DNA of 64,000 nt from Pseudomonas brassicacearum (GTDB lineage Bacteria; Pseudomonadota; Gammaproteobacteria; Pseudomonadales; Pseudomonadaceae), in assembly GCF_009601685.2 (NCBI RefSeq), contig NZ_CP045701.2, positions 3,100,001-3,164,000 of the forward strand. The letters are read 5' to 3'. A program made the position numbers and the translations under genes. Shown one piece after another: positions 8,769 to 19,234 of this stretch (position 1 is the stretch's first letter; every line of letters begins with the position of its first letter). The notes beneath the pieces were generated by a model, which saw nothing but the letters and a program-made list of their open reading frames with translations, ran no database searches and was not told where the DNA came from.

Positions 8769-10688
8769 GTGAGCGATAAAAAGCCGAAAAAAGATCAAGA
8801 ATCGGTCAATGACGCAGGTCTTAACCGACGCGGTTTCCTCGGTGCCTCAGCCCTGACCGGCGTTGCGCTGGCAGGCAGCACTGCCCTTGGCAGCGTGCTC
8901 TTCACCCGCGAATCCTGGGCGGCAGCGGCCAAGGATGCGCAGTCGAAAATTCACGTGGCACCGGGCGAGCTGGACCAGTACTACGGCTTCTGGAGTGGGG
9001 GGCATCAGGGCGAAGTGCGGATCATGGGCGTTCCGTCGATGCGTGAGTTGTTACGCATACCGGTGTTCAACGTCGACTCCGCCACCGGTTGGGGGCTGAC
9101 CAACGAAAGCAAGCGGATACTGGGTGATAGTGCAAGGTTTCAGAATGGCGACTGCCACCATCCGCACTTGTCCATGACTGATGGCAAGTACGACGGCAAG
9201 TACCTGTTCATCAATGACAAGGCCAACTCCCGGGTCGCGCGCATTCGCCTGGACATCATGAAGTGCGACAAGATGCTCACGGTGCCCAACGTGCAAGCCA
9301 TCCATGGCCTGCGCCTGCAAAAGGTGCCGCATACCCAGTACGTGTTCGCCAACGCCGAGTTCATCATTCCACACCCCAATGACGGCAGCACTTTCGACCT
9401 GCAGGATAAGAACAGCTACACCATGTTCAACGCCATCGACGCCGAGAAGATGGAAATGGCCTTCCAGGTGATCGTCGACGGCAACCTGGACAATACCGAC
9501 GCCGACTACACCGGCAAATACGCTGCCAGCACCTGCTACAACTCCGAGAAGGCCTATGACCTGGGCGGCATGATGCGCAACGAGCGCGACTGGGTGGTGG
9601 TGTTCAACATCCCGCGCATCGAAGCGGCGATCAAGGCCGGTAAATTCATCACCTTGGGCGATGCCAAGTCGCCAGTTGTCGACGGTCGCAAAAGCGACGG
9701 CAAGGACAGCGAATTCACCCGCTATATCCCGGTTCCGAAGAATCCTCACGGCATCAACATGTCGCCCGATGGGAAGTATTTCATTGCCGCCGGCAAACTC
9801 TCGCCCACCTGCACCATCATCGCCACCGCCAAGCTTGACGATCTGTTCAACGACAAACTCAAAGACCCTCGGGATGTGGTAGTCGGTGAGCCTGAACTGG
9901 GCCTGGGGCCGTTGCACACCACCTACGATGGCCGGGGTAATGCTTACACCACGTTGTTCATCGACAGCCAAGTGGTGAAGTGGAATGTGGAAGAGGCGAT
10001 CCGCGCCTACAAGGGTGAGAAGGTCAACTACATCAAGCAGAAACTCGATGTGCAGTACCAACCCGGGCACAACCATGCATCGCTGACCGAAACCAGCGAG
10101 GCCGACGGCCAGTGGCTGGTGGTGCTCAGCAAGTTTTCCAAGGATCGCTTCCTGTCGACCGGTCCGCTGCACCCGGAAAACGACCAGTTGATCGATATTT
10201 CCGGCGACGAGATGAAGCTGGTGCACGACGGCCCGGCGTTCGCCGAACCGCACGACTGCGTCATGGCCCGTCGAGACCAGATCAGGACCAAGAAAATCTG
10301 GGACCGTAACGATCCGTTTTTTGCCGAAACCGTGGCGATCGCCGCCAAGGACGGGATCAAGCTTGAGAGCGACAACAAAGTCATCCATGACGGCAAGAAA
10401 GTGCGGGTGTACATGACCTCGATGGCGCCGGTCTACGGGGTCACTGAATTCACCGTCAAGCAAGGGGATGAGGTGACGGTGACCATCACCAACATCGATA
10501 AGGTGGAGGACGTTAGCCACGGGTTCGTCATGACCAATCACGGTGTGAGCATGGAGATCAGCCCCCAGCAGACCTCGTCCATCACTTTCATCGCCGACAA
10601 GCCTGGCTTGCACTGGTACTACTGCAGCTGGTTCTGCCATGCGCTGCACATGGAAATGGTCGGCCGGATGTTGGTCGAGCCGGTTTGA
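8769..10688 (+). CDS. nosZ: NosZ, nitrous-oxide reductase, clade I (Tat-exported)
   Basis: 639 aa. Reduces N2O to N2 in the periplasm with the CuZ and CuA centres. A twin-arginine signal RRGFLGAS lies at residues 20-27, marking clade I. CuZ ligand regions are visible: [45 protein letters not shown] and [12 protein letters not shown]. The CuA cupredoxin motif [12 protein letters not shown] is at 619-630. I start at the GTG at 8769: ATGGAG lies nine bases upstream and MSDKKPKK matches the family. A longer frame to 8700 has no ribosome site. One oddity is TET where the P. stutzeri enzyme, as I recall it, has CET after HAS. Confidence 0.97.
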   Translation: MSDKKPKKDQESVNDAGLNRRGFLGASALTGVALAGSTALGSVLFTRESWAAAAKDAQSKIHVAPGELDQYYGFWSGGHQGEVRIMGVPSMRELLRIPVFNVDSATGWGLTNESKRILGDSARFQNGDCHHPHLSMTDGKYDGKYLFINDKANSRVARIRLDIMKCDKMLTVPNVQAIHGLRLQKVPHTQYVFANAEFIIPHPNDGSTFDLQDKNSYTMFNAIDAEKMEMAFQVIVDGNLDNTDADYTGKYAASTCYNSEKAYDLGGMMRNERDWVVVFNIPRIEAAIKAGKFITLGDAKSPVVDGRKSDGKDSEFTRYIPVPKNPHGINMSPDGKYFIAAGKLSPTCTIIATAKLDDLFNDKLKDPRDVVVGEPELGLGPLHTTYDGRGNAYTTLFIDSQVVKWNVEEAIRAYKGEKVNYIKQKLDVQYQPGHNHASLTETSEADGQWLVVLSKFSKDRFLSTGPLHPENDQLIDISGDEMKLVHDGPAFAEPHDCVMARRDQIRTKKIWDRNDPFFAETVAIAAKDGIKLESDNKVIHDGKKVRVYMTSMAPVYGVTEFTVKQGDEVTVTITNIDKVEDVSHGFVMTNHGVSMEISPQQTSSITFIADKPGLHWYYCSWFCHALHMEMVGRMLVEPV

Positions 10689-10722
10689 ACAGTGCCTCAG
10701 GGCCGCGAAGAAGGTAAACGCC

Positions 10723-12021
10723 ATGCCCAGGGCTTCGCTCAGTGATCCACGCCACAGCATGGCACTTTTGCTGTTGGTGCTGGTGTCGACACTCGCCCAG
10801 GCGTCGCCGCGCCCCATCACCGAACTACCCCTGCAAACCAGCGGTGATCAGCGCTGGATTCTGCCGGCGGGCGACTACTCGGGGCAGTTCAGCGTCGATC
10901 AATCGATGCAGATCGAATGCGCGGAAGGTGCGGTGATCAACGCCCAGGGGCAGGGCAACGCGCTGTTCATCAGCGCACCGGATGTGCGGATCGAGGGGTG
11001 CACATTGCTCGACTGGGGACGTGACATGACGGCAATGAACTCAGCGGTGTTCATCGGTCCCAAGGCCCGGGGTGCGGTGATACGTCATAACCGCATGAAG
11101 GGCCCCGGTTTCGGCATCTGGGTGGATAGCACTCATGATGTCAGCCTGATTGACAATGACATCGAAGGCGACCCGGGCATTCGCTCCCAGGATCGCGGCA
11201 ATGGGATTCATCTGTATGCCGTGCAGGGTGCGCGGGTCATTGGTAATCACGTGCGACTGACCCGCGACGGTATTTACATCGACACCTCGAACGGCAACTT
11301 GCTGCAAGACAATACCCTGGAAGACCTGCGCTATGGCGTGCACTACATGTATGCCAACGACAACCAGTTGCTGGGCAACACTACCCGCCGCACGCGCACC
11401 GGTTATGCCTTGATGCAGAGCCGCAAGCTGACGGTGATTGGCAATCGCTCCGAGCAGGACGAAGGCTATGGCATCCTCATGAACTACATCACCTATTCCG
11501 AACTGCGCGACAACGTCATCAGCGACGTGCGCAGCGGCTCCGCCGACGGCGGTATGGTCAGCGGTGCCGAGGGCAAGGCGCTGTTCATCTACAACTCGCT
11601 GTTCAATGTCATCGAACACAACCATTTCGAGCGCAGCGCCGTGGGTATTCACCTCACTGCTGGCTCCGAAGACAACCGTATCGCCGACAACGCCTTCGTC
11701 GACAACCAGCAGCAGGTCAAATACGTTGCCAGCCGCACGCAGGAGTGGTCGGCCGACAGTCACGGCAATTACTGGAGTGATTACCTGGGTTGGGATCGCA
11801 ATGACGATGGGATTGGCGACGTGATCTACGAGCCCAACGACAATGTTGACCGCCTGCTCTGGCTGTACCCGCAGGTCCGTCTGTTGATGAATAGCCCGAG
11901 CATCCAATTACTGCGCTGGGTGCAGCAAAGTTTCCCGGTGACGAAGTCGCCAGGGGTCAAGGACAGCTATCCGTTGATGAATCTTCCGACCATGCCCCAG
12001 ACACAGCAGCCGAGCTTATGA
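10723..12021 (+). CDS. nosD: NosD, periplasmic copper-site maturation protein
   Basis: 432 aa. A signal peptide (about residues 7-27, ending AQASP) is followed by a right-handed beta-helix of CASH/NosD repeats; many N-D and G-N-x-I turns are visible ([32 protein letters not shown]). NosD works with NosF and NosY to assemble the CuZ centre of NosZ. The start at 10723 has GAAGAAGG nine bases upstream. The longer frame overlaps the nosZ end and adds a Cys/Trp-rich stretch not seen in NosD. Its stop overlaps the nosF ATG in ATGA, implying translational coupling. Confidence 0.95.
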   Translation: MPRASLSDPRHSMALLLLVLVSTLAQASPRPITELPLQTSGDQRWILPAGDYSGQFSVDQSMQIECAEGAVINAQGQGNALFISAPDVRIEGCTLLDWGRDMTAMNSAVFIGPKARGAVIRHNRMKGPGFGIWVDSTHDVSLIDNDIEGDPGIRSQDRGNGIHLYAVQGARVIGNHVRLTRDGIYIDTSNGNLLQDNTLEDLRYGVHYMYANDNQLLGNTTRRTRTGYALMQSRKLTVIGNRSEQDEGYGILMNYITYSELRDNVISDVRSGSADGGMVSGAEGKALFIYNSLFNVIEHNHFERSAVGIHLTAGSEDNRIADNAFVDNQQQVKYVASRTQEWSADSHGNYWSDYLGWDRNDDGIGDVIYEPNDNVDRLLWLYPQVRLLMNSPSIQLLRWVQQSFPVTKSPGVKDSYPLMNLPTMPQTQQPSL

Positions 12022-12941
12022 ACGCAGTGGACATTGAAGGGGTCAGCCAGCGCTACGGCAGCATGACCGTGTTGCGGGACTTGACCCTGAGCCTGGGTGA
12101 GGGGGAGGTGCTGGGTTTGTTCGGCCACAATGGAGCGGGCAAGACTACGGTGATGAAGCTGATCCTGGGACTGCTCAAGGCCAGTGCCGGTCAGGTGCAT
12201 GTACTCGGTTGCCGACCCGCACAAGCCGAGGTGCGTCGCCAACTGGGGTACCTGCCGGAAAACGTGACGTTCTACCCGCAACTCAGTGGTCGCGAGACCC
12301 TGCGCTATTTCGCCCGCCTCAAGGGCGCCGCGTTGAGACAAGTGGACGAGCTACTGGAGCAGGTCGGTCTCGCCGACGCCGCAGACCGTCGGGTGAAAAC
12401 CTACTCCAAAGGCATGCGCCAGCGTCTGGGGTTGGCCCAGGCGGTTCTCGGTGAACCTCGCCTGTTGCTGTTGGACGAACCCACGGTGGGTCTTGACCCT
12501 ATCGCCACCCAAGAACTTTACCTGTTGATCGACCGTCTGCGTCAGCGGGGCGCCAGCATCATCCTCTGTTCCCATGTGTTGGCGGGGGTCGAAGCGCATA
12601 TCAATCGTGCGGCCATCCTGGCCAATGGCTGCTTGCGGGCGATCGGCAGTCTGGCCAGCCTGCGTGAGGAGGCTGACTTGCCGGCGCGTATTCGCGTCAG
12701 TGGGTTAGCCCAACGCGAGCAGTGGCTGCAGCGGTGGAAGGCCGCTGGACACATCGCTAGCGCGATGGAGGACAACGGAGTCGAGGTGATGGCGGTCAAC
12801 GGTCACAAAGTCGATCTGCTGCGCCAGTTGTTTCACGAGGACCCACCGCAGGATATCGACATCCAACAACCGTCCCTTGAGGACCTTTACGGCTATTACA
12901 TGAGTCATGCAAGCGTCGCCACAGAAGGCACTCATTCATGA
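12018..12941 (+). CDS. nosF: NosF, ABC transporter ATPase for NosZ maturation
   Basis: 307 aa. Walker A is GHNGAGKTT (about 36-44), the signature is [13 protein letters not shown], Walker B is [13 protein letters not shown], and the switch His is in [10 protein letters not shown]. The last 80 residues form the NosF-type C-terminal extension. It energises the NosY membrane partner in sulfur/copper site assembly. ATGA overlaps exist with nosD upstream and nosY downstream, so the three are tightly coupled. Confidence 0.95.
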   Translation: MNAVDIEGVSQRYGSMTVLRDLTLSLGEGEVLGLFGHNGAGKTTVMKLILGLLKASAGQVHVLGCRPAQAEVRRQLGYLPENVTFYPQLSGRETLRYFARLKGAALRQVDELLEQVGLADAADRRVKTYSKGMRQRLGLAQAVLGEPRLLLLDEPTVGLDPIATQELYLLIDRLRQRGASIILCSHVLAGVEAHINRAAILANGCLRAIGSLASLREEADLPARIRVSGLAQREQWLQRWKAAGHIASAMEDNGVEVMAVNGHKVDLLRQLFHEDPPQDIDIQQPSLEDLYGYYMSHASVATEGTHS

Positions 12942-13768
12942 CGCAGATTTGGAGTATCGCCGCCAAGGAGTTCAGCGACGGCCTGCGTAACCGCTGGCTG
13001 CTGGCAATCAGTCTGTTGTTCGCCGTTCTGGCAGTGGGGATCGCCTGGCTTGGGGCGGCGGCATCCGGGCAAGTGGGTTTCACCTCGATTCCGGCAACCA
13101 TTGCCAGCCTCGCCAGCCTGGCGACATTCCTGATGCCACTGATTGCGCTACTGCTGGCCTACGATGCCATTGTCGGGGAGGAGGAGGGCGGCACGCTGAT
13201 GTTACTGCTGACCTACCCGCTGGGTCGTGGCCAAATCCTGTTGGGCAAGTTTGTCGGTCATGGCCTGATTCTGGCCTTGGCCACGTTGATTGGATTTGGT
13301 TGCGCCGCCGTGGCCATCGCCTTGCTGGTCGACGACGTTGAATTGGGGCTGCTGCTCTGGGCGTTCGGTCGCTTCATGGTGTCTTCCACGCTGCTGGGTT
13401 GGGTCTTCCTGGCGCTGGCTTATGTCTTGAGCAGCAAGGCCAGCGAGAAATCCAGCGCCGCCGGGATGGCGTTGGGCGTGTGGTTTCTCTTCGTATTGGT
13501 ATTCGACCTGGCGCTGTTGGCGTTGCTGGTGCTCAGCAAGGGCCGGTTCAACCCGGACCTCTTACCGTGGCTACTGCTGCTCAACCCCACCGATATCTAT
13601 CGCCTGATCAATCTCTCTGGTTTCGAGGGCAGCGGTAATGCCATCGGCCTCATGGCATTGAGCAGTGATTTACCGGTGTCGGCTTCGCTGCTCTGGCTCT
13701 GCCTGCTGCTCTGGGTCGGCGCTTTGCTGTTGTTGGCTTATTGGATGTTTCGCCGTCGGCTGACTTGA
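12938..13768 (+). CDS. nosY: NosY, ABC transporter membrane subunit
   Basis: 276 aa with six hydrophobic helices (about 19-37, 53-74, 108-133, 141-166, 176-205 and 245-268), the ABC-2 permease topology. The soluble loop [21 protein letters not shown] and [12 protein letters not shown] are conserved NosY landmarks. With NosF it forms the transporter that feeds NosD and NosZ. Starts inside the nosF stop (ATGA). Confidence 0.95.
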   Translation: MTQIWSIAAKEFSDGLRNRWLLAISLLFAVLAVGIAWLGAAASGQVGFTSIPATIASLASLATFLMPLIALLLAYDAIVGEEEGGTLMLLLTYPLGRGQILLGKFVGHGLILALATLIGFGCAAVAIALLVDDVELGLLLWAFGRFMVSSTLLGWVFLALAYVLSSKASEKSSAAGMALGVWFLFVLVFDLALLALLVLSKGRFNPDLLPWLLLLNPTDIYRLINLSGFEGSGNAIGLMALSSDLPVSASLLWLCLLLWVGALLLLAYWMFRRRLT

Positions 13769-13792
13769 TTCATTACGCTCGAGGCTATTGCG

Positions 13793-14302
13793 ATGAACGC
13801 TCTGTACCTGATCGGAGCCCGTGCTCTGGTCGTCTTTATCTGTTTGGGGTTGGCGGCTTGTAATGATCGCGCAGAAGAAAAGCAAACCCTTGCGCCGGTG
13901 GCTTTCCATCAGAGCGACGAGTGTCATGTCTGCGGCATGGTGATCGCCGATTTCCCGGGCCCCAAGGGCGAGGTCGTGGCAAAAGGCACGGTCAAGAGGT
14001 TCTGCTCCACCGCAGAAATGCTCGGGTGGTGGCTTCAGCCAGAGAATCACGTCACTGAGGCCAAACTGTATGTGCACGACATGGGTAAAAGTGCTTGGGA
14101 GAAACCCGACGACCATTATTTGATCGATGCTACCAAGGCCTATTATGTCATCGGGACCCGACTCAAAGGTTCCATGGGCGTGGTCCTGGCATCATTTTCC
14201 GAGGAGGCCGCCGCGCGCAAGCTGGCCAGCGAGCAGGGCGGCAGAGTTCTGCGGTTTGAGGACATCGATCTGACGCTTTTGCAACAATCGTCCACGATGT
14301 GA
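13793..14302 (+). CDS. nosL: NosL, outer-membrane copper chaperone lipoprotein
   Basis: 169 aa. The lipobox LAAC sets the lipidated Cys at about residue 23. The NosL metal motif CHVCGM is at about 45-50, followed by GPKGEVVAKG and the NosL/TorD-like fold. NosL binds Cu(I) and delivers it to apo-NosZ. It closes the nosRZDFYL order and starts 24 bases after nosY. No nosX or apbE-like gene follows, so flavin transfer to NosR must come from elsewhere. Confidence 0.95.
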   Translation: MNALYLIGARALVVFICLGLAACNDRAEEKQTLAPVAFHQSDECHVCGMVIADFPGPKGEVVAKGTVKRFCSTAEMLGWWLQPENHVTEAKLYVHDMGKSAWEKPDDHYLIDATKAYYVIGTRLKGSMGVVLASFSEEAAARKLASEQGGRVLRFEDIDLTLLQQSSTM

Positions 14303-14408
14303 CCGAATGAAAGCCACTTCGCAGAAGAGAGCTGGCTCACTTGCGATGTACAGTCTTTCTTGAGAACTTACCTCGACAACTTCACTGACGCGTTTCTCTC
14401 GGACGAAC

Positions 14409-14723
14409 TTACTTCAACGCCAGGATCCAGTCAGCCAAGGTCTTCGCCTCTTCATCGGTCACCTGGTTGGCTGGCATTGCAATGGGACCCCATTTACCCG
14501 TGCTGCCTTCCTTGATGCTTTTAACCAAGGTCGCCGACGCGTCAGCTTGCCCGGCATATTTAGCGGCTACTTCCTTGTAACTTGGACCGACCATTCGGGC
14601 ATCGACCATGTGGCAGCCCACGCACGGCTTACTCTTGAAGAGCGCTTCGCCATCAACGGCTTGAGCCGTCTGCAAGGTCAGGGCAGCACCCAAGGCCAGC
14701 AGGGGAATAAAAATACTTTTCAT
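14409..14723 (-). CDS. Cytochrome c551-type electron carrier
   Basis: 104 aa exported monohaem cytochrome. Signal peptide residues 1-22 end TAQAVDG. The haem site is CVGCH near residue 36, and the axial Met is in [10 protein letters not shown] near the C-terminus. Pattern and size match the NirM/c551-c8 family that donates electrons to nitrite and N2O reductases, and the position next to nosL fits this. Start at 14723 with GAGGAAA nine bases upstream; the longer frame to 14780 lacks a ribosome site. Convergent with nosL. Confidence 0.9.
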   Translation of the reverse strand: MKSIFIPLLALGAALTLQTAQAVDGEALFKSKPCVGCHMVDARMVGPSYKEVAAKYAGQADASATLVKSIKEGSTGKWGPIAMPANQVTDEEAKTLADWILALK

Positions 14724-15292
14724 CGGTGTTTCCTCAGACAAGGAAGCGGACTCGAAACGGCCTGCTTTCGGTTTATTCAACAGGCTTGGTGTTGAATAGC
14801 ATGAATAGACAATGGATGGCCCAGGTAGCTCGCTCGGTATAGGCTGAGGTGTATTGGCTGCCGTCCATTTATGTGAAAGACAATGGTGTTACTTTCATTG
14901 GAGGCTTGGCTGTTCATAAGCGTTCAATTATTCAATGACTCTACGCTAAAGATAGAAACTTAACCCTGTTTGTTATTGGCTGACTGGGTCGCATTCAGCA
15001 ATTATTTATTCTATGCAGCCTAGCCGGTTGAATTGTATGGATTTAAATCAGCCGCCAACTATTTCGCCTCGACAATCTTAGTTAATTAGTTTCAGTCCCC
15101 CTCGATTTTCCCTGCAGCCGAGTCCTTCTCGGGCGAATGTATCCCTGTGTATCTCGATCCTCTGCCGATACGAACTGTTTCTTTCCAGGCCGTCGGTGAC
15201 ACATCCGGGATACCTGGCCGGCGTCAAATGGGTCCACCGAGACGGCACACGCCGTCTCACGGGCTCAGCGCCGTTCACAAAGGAGATTCACC
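14724..15292. other. Intergenic region between cytochrome c and alpha/beta hydrolase
   Basis: 569 bases, AT-rich in its middle, with no credible gene. It carries the promoters of the two divergent genes. A perfect 8-bp inverted repeat ATTCAACA-N7-TGTTGAAT at 14775-14797 lies about 50 bases ahead of the cytochrome start. The orientation of its half-sites is the reverse of an FNR/ANR box. Confidence 0.5.
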
Positions 15293-16369
15293 ATGGCCAC
15301 GACTCTGTTGAACCACACATCCGCACCGCGGCATCGGCGCTTGCTCGCGCCATCCATCCTGGCATTCGCTTTGATCCAACTGGGTGCCCTGGGTTTTGCC
15401 GCGTCCCAGGCAAATGCTGCTGATGTACCTGCCAGCACCATCGGCGCCATTACGCCGGGTAGTCACACCTCGTTCGGCCCGCTCAAGCACGTCAAGGCCG
15501 GCCTGCTGGACGTTTCCTATGCCGAGGTCGGTCCCGCCGATGGGCCGGTGGTCATCCTGCTGCACGGTTGGCCCTATGACATTCACAGTTACGCAGATGT
15601 GGCGCCAGCGTTGGCAGAGAAGGGCTATCGCGTGCTGATTCCGTATGCCCGCGGTTATGGCGATACGCGCTTCCTGTCGGCCAAGACCCTGCGCAACGGC
15701 CAACCTTCTGCACTGGCAAGCGATCTGATTGATTTCATGGACGCGCTGAAGATCAAGCAGGCCGTGCTGGGCGGTTATGACTGGGGCGCACGCACCGCCG
15801 ACATTGTCGCGGCCCTTTGGCCGGAGCGGGTGAAGGCGCTGGTGGCGGTGAGTGGCTACCTGATCGGCAGCCAGGAGGCCGGCAAGACGCCGCTGCCTCC
15901 GGCCGCCGAACTGCAGTGGTGGTATCAGTTCTACTTTGCGACAGAGCGTGGTCGCCTCGGTTACGAGAAAAACACCCACGACTTCGCCAAGCTGATCTGG
16001 AAGCTGGCGTCACCCAAGTGGAACTTCGATGATGCGACGTATGACCGAAGCGCCGCCGCTTTGCAGAACCCCGATCATGTCGCCGTTTCAATCTTCAACT
16101 ATCGCTGGCGCCTGGGCCTGGTCAAGGGCGAGGCCAAATACGACGCGCTGGAAAAGAAACTGGCAACGTTCCCGTCGATCAGCGTGCCGACTATCACATT
16201 GGAGGGTGATGCCAATGGTGCTCCTCATCCGCCCGCCGAAGCCTATGCCAAGCGTTTCACCGGTAAATACGAGTATCGCCTGATCGATGGCGGTGTCGGC
16301 CACAACTTGCCGCAAGAAGCGCCGCAGGCGTTCGCCCAAGCCGTGATCGATGCCGATCATCTGCGCTAA
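15293..16369 (+). CDS. Exported alpha/beta hydrolase, epoxide hydrolase/dehalogenase-like
   Basis: 358 aa. An N-terminal signal (about residues 15-43, ending QANAAD) suggests periplasmic location. The fold shows LLHGWP (oxyanion HGxP), the nucleophile elbow GGYDWGA with Asp, and the catalytic His in GVGHNLP. An Asp nucleophile with HGxP is typical of epoxide hydrolases and haloalkane dehalogenases rather than esterases. Ribosome site AAAGGAG is seven bases upstream. It heads a three-gene cluster with another hydrolase and an SDR. Substrate unknown. Confidence 0.86.
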   Translation: MATTLLNHTSAPRHRRLLAPSILAFALIQLGALGFAASQANAADVPASTIGAITPGSHTSFGPLKHVKAGLLDVSYAEVGPADGPVVILLHGWPYDIHSYADVAPALAEKGYRVLIPYARGYGDTRFLSAKTLRNGQPSALASDLIDFMDALKIKQAVLGGYDWGARTADIVAALWPERVKALVAVSGYLIGSQEAGKTPLPPAAELQWWYQFYFATERGRLGYEKNTHDFAKLIWKLASPKWNFDDATYDRSAAALQNPDHVAVSIFNYRWRLGLVKGEAKYDALEKKLATFPSISVPTITLEGDANGAPHPPAEAYAKRFTGKYEYRLIDGGVGHNLPQEAPQAFAQAVIDADHLR

Positions 16370-16392
16370 CACCCAAACCCAAGGAGTTTTCA

Positions 16393-17169
16393 ATGAAAAA
16401 AGTCATTGCCGTACTGGCGTGCAGCGCCGGCCTGTTCATCGGTGCCAACGCGTTTGCGCAAACTGAAAAACCCACCGTGGTCCTGGTGCATGGCGCCTTT
16501 GCCGATGCATCAAGCTGGAATGGCGTCGCCAGGATTCTCGAGAAAGACGGCTACACGGTGGTGGCGGCGGCCAACCCTCTGCGCAGCGTGAAAAGCGATG
16601 GCGCGGCGGTGTCAGCCTTGTTGACCAGCATCAAGTCTCCCGTTGTGCTGGTTGGTCACTCCTACGGGGGCAACGTGATCAGCGAAGCGGCCAATGACCA
16701 CGCCAACGTCAAGGCACTGGTCTACGTCAGCGCGTTCGCACCCGAGGCGGGGGAAACCGTCGCTGGGCTTGCCGGCAAATTCCCGGGCAGCACCCTGGGC
16801 CCAACCCTAGCCGCGCCTGTCCCGTTGGCTGATGGCGGCAAGGATCTGTACATCCAGCAAGACAAGTTCCACGACCAGTTCGCTGCGGATGTTCCCGCCG
16901 GAGAAGCGGCCCTGATGGCCGCGACTCAACGACCGGTCACGCAAGCGGCTTTGAACGAGCAGGCCGGGCCGCCCGCCTGGAAGCACATTGCGTCCTGGTT
17001 CATCTATGGCGACAAGGACAAGAACATTCCGCCGCAGGCCATGGCGTTCATGGCCCAGCGTGCCGAGGCCAAGGCGGTGAAAGTGGTCAAGGGCGCGTCC
17101 CATGTGGTGATGGTTTCAAATCCCGAGCCGGTCGCTCGCTTGATTGAAACAGCTGCCGCGGCGAAGTGA
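16393..17169 (+). CDS. Exported alpha/beta hydrolase, serine esterase type
   Basis: 258 aa with signal peptide (1-23, ending NAFAQ). Motifs are VLVHGAFADASSW, the nucleophile elbow VGHSYGGN with Ser, and the catalytic His in ASHVVMVSNPE. The protein matches the salicylate-esterase/hydroxynitrile-lyase-like group of alpha/beta hydrolases that is common in pseudomonads. Starts 23 bases after the previous hydrolase with AAGGAG, so the two are one transcript. Differs from its neighbour in having Ser rather than Asp as nucleophile. Confidence 0.87.
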   Translation: MKKVIAVLACSAGLFIGANAFAQTEKPTVVLVHGAFADASSWNGVARILEKDGYTVVAAANPLRSVKSDGAAVSALLTSIKSPVVLVGHSYGGNVISEAANDHANVKALVYVSAFAPEAGETVAGLAGKFPGSTLGPTLAAPVPLADGGKDLYIQQDKFHDQFAADVPAGEAALMAATQRPVTQAALNEQAGPPAWKHIASWFIYGDKDKNIPPQAMAFMAQRAEAKAVKVVKGASHVVMVSNPEPVARLIETAAAAK

Positions 17170-17287
17170 TGCCCTGGCCTGTGGACATAGACACCCAATG
17201 ATCGGCGGATCGATCAAGGCAAGCCGCTGTGCCTGTCTTGATCGATTTTTCCTGCCGGTCGTGAATCATCAATTGAAGGGTTGGAAA

Positions 17288-18040
17288 ATGATTATTACCT
17301 CGCAACGTTTTACCGCCAGGATCGCCCTGGTCACGGGTGGCTCCCGCGGCATTGGCGCCGCAGTGGTCCGTCGCCTGGCCAAGGAGGGCGCGGCGGTTGC
17401 CTTCACCTATTCGGCATCCCGGGCCAGCGCCGAGGCACTTGTCTCCAGCATCGAGGGCGAAGGTGGCAAGGCATTGGCAATCAAGGCGGACAGTAGAATT
17501 GCCGAAGACATCGAGCGCGCCGTGACGACCACGGTGGCGCATTTTGGGGCGCTGAACATCCTGGTAAACAACGCCGGCATCCTGGGGCTCGGCTCGGTCG
17601 ACGACTTCAGCATTGAGGCCTTTGATCAGATGTATGCGGTCAATGTGCGGGCGGCCTACATTGCGGCCAAAGCGTGTTCCAAGGTCATGAACCGTGGGGA
17701 CCGAATCATCACGGTCGGCAGCGTGGCGGGGGAGCGTACCGGCTTTCCCGGTTCCAGCGCCTATTCCATGAGCAAGTCCGCGCTCATCGGTATGGTCCGC
17801 GGCCTGGCCCTGGACTTTGCCCCGCGCGGCATCACCGTCAACAACATTCAGCCGGGGCCGACCGCGACCGATATGAACCCGGCCGACGCGCCCTATCTTG
17901 AACACGTGGTGGGCCTGGTTCCCTTGGGGCGCTTGGGGACGGCAGATGAAATCGCTGGCATGGCTGCCTACCTGGCCAGCGATGACGCTTCATTTGTCAC
18001 CGGTGCGAGCCTGACCGTCGATGGCGGTTACCTGGCCTGA
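17288..18040 (+). CDS. SDR-family oxidoreductase
   Basis: 250 aa classical SDR. Cofactor loop TGGSRGIG is at about 17-24, NNAG in ILVNNAGI, active-site Ser in TVGSVAGE, and the pair in YSMSK. C-terminal DGGYLA is typical of FabG-like reductases. I start at 17288 with GAAGGG ahead of the ATG; the frame from 17144 would overlap the previous gene. Lies 118 bases after the hydrolases, and a terminator-like hairpin follows at 18069. Substrate unknown. Confidence 0.9.
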   Translation: MIITSQRFTARIALVTGGSRGIGAAVVRRLAKEGAAVAFTYSASRASAEALVSSIEGEGGKALAIKADSRIAEDIERAVTTTVAHFGALNILVNNAGILGLGSVDDFSIEAFDQMYAVNVRAAYIAAKACSKVMNRGDRIITVGSVAGERTGFPGSSAYSMSKSALIGMVRGLALDFAPRGITVNNIQPGPTATDMNPADAPYLEHVVGLVPLGRLGTADEIAGMAAYLASDDASFVTGASLTVDGGYLA

Positions 18041-18068
18041 TGGATCGACTTTCGACTGAGCTGCAATG

Positions 18069-18098
18069 ACGCAGGAGTGGCGAGCTCCTGCGTTTGGT
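18069..18098 (+). terminator. Terminator-like hairpin after SDR gene
   Basis: ACGCAGGAG and CTCCTGCGT form a perfect 9-bp stem with a 7-base loop, followed by TTGG. The T-run is short, so termination may be partial. It is placed 29 bases after the SDR stop. Confidence 0.5.
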
Positions 18099-18281
18099 AT
18101 TGGCGTCAGCCCCAAGACGGTCAACGCTGTACAGGCAGCTATCGCCATAACGTTCGGTCATACCGGTTCCCTCTGGAGTCAAGGTTCAACTGTTCATGGG
18201 CGATGCCTACAGGTGCGCCATGCGAGCAGTTGGGAGACTCAAGAGTGATGCCTTGAACCGTCTAGCACCAGTTATGCGCCG

Positions 18282-19052
18282 TTAGCGTTTGTTAGTTGAG
18301 GCGCTGGCGGGCGCCGGTTCCCGGGTGAAGGCATCCAGCTCCCGCACCAGGCTCTGTGCCGCCAGCATGACCAATTCGGCGCCTTTTTCCGGTGTCGCCT
18401 GGGCCGGATCCGAACCCATGCGCCCGTCGGGAAAGCGCAGGCGGAAATCATGGGCCTCGCGTATAGGGCCCGAGTTGGCAATTTGGGGGGTGTAATCAGC
18501 CGTTTTGATCGAGTCCGGGTAGGCCCACTGGGTCACAGCGATCTCCGACGGTGTGGCATGGACGCCGTGGCCTGTCGGGAATTGACGGTTGGCCAGTGCA
18601 CCGACACCTTCCAAGTCCCACCAGTTGCACAACTTCAAGGCAAACCCGGCCGGGCGTCGTGCGAAACTCGCCTCGGCGTACAGCTCCGAAAACGCAGCCT
18701 CGATCGAAGCGATATTGCCGCCATGACCATTGAGGAAGAAGATTTTCTCGAAGCCATGGGCGGCCAAGGAACGCACCCAGTCACCAATGGCTGCAATAAA
18801 GGTCGAAGGCCTTAGCGTGATGGTCCCGGCAAAACCAATGTGATGTTGGGCCATGCCGATGTTGAAGGTGGGCGCCACCAGAATATCGGCAGCTTTTTGC
18901 GCTTCGTTGGCGATGATCTCCGGGCACATCCAGTCGGTACCTAATAGCCCGGTGGGGCCATGCTGCTCGTTCGATCCGATGGGAATGACAATGGTGCGAC
19001 TGCGATTGAGGAACTCCTCGATTTCAGGCCAGGTCGACTTGTATAAAAGCAT
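18282..19052 (-). CDS. Creatininase-family amidohydrolase
   Basis: 256 aa. Hallmarks of the creatininase/MftE/formamide hydrolase family are IPIGSNEQHGP (metal-binding Glu and His), GTDWMCPEI (Asp ligand), FLNGHGGN (His and Asn) and the C-terminal HATPSE Glu. The metal set looks complete, so an active cyclic amide or amide hydrolase is expected. GAGG lies nine bases ahead of the ATG. It lies 182 bases downstream of the molybdenum hydroxylase pair on the same strand and could be part of the same N-heterocycle pathway. Confidence 0.86.
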   Translation of the reverse strand: MLLYKSTWPEIEEFLNRSRTIVIPIGSNEQHGPTGLLGTDWMCPEIIANEAQKAADILVAPTFNIGMAQHHIGFAGTITLRPSTFIAAIGDWVRSLAAHGFEKIFFLNGHGGNIASIEAAFSELYAEASFARRPAGFALKLCNWWDLEGVGALANRQFPTGHGVHATPSEIAVTQWAYPDSIKTADYTPQIANSGPIREAHDFRLRFPDGRMGSDPAQATPEKGAELVMLAAQSLVRELDAFTREPAPASASTNKR

Positions 19053-19234
19053 TTTTTTACCTCGCTATTACAAACTCCTTTCGGAGCAGGTCAGGGCGTT
19101 GTTTGCGCTATGCGGATGGTAAACCACGAGGGCGATCGCGCTCGTGGCCAACCAAGTCAATCACAGCATGACGCAGGCGAGGCAGAACATTACACGTACG
19201 TATCGATCGCAAACATGCCAATGTTCGCGTCCCG

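Noticed and set aside
9051..10820. 589-codon minus-strand frame opposite nosZ
   Set aside because: Mirror of nosZ codon bias; no start signal or domain.
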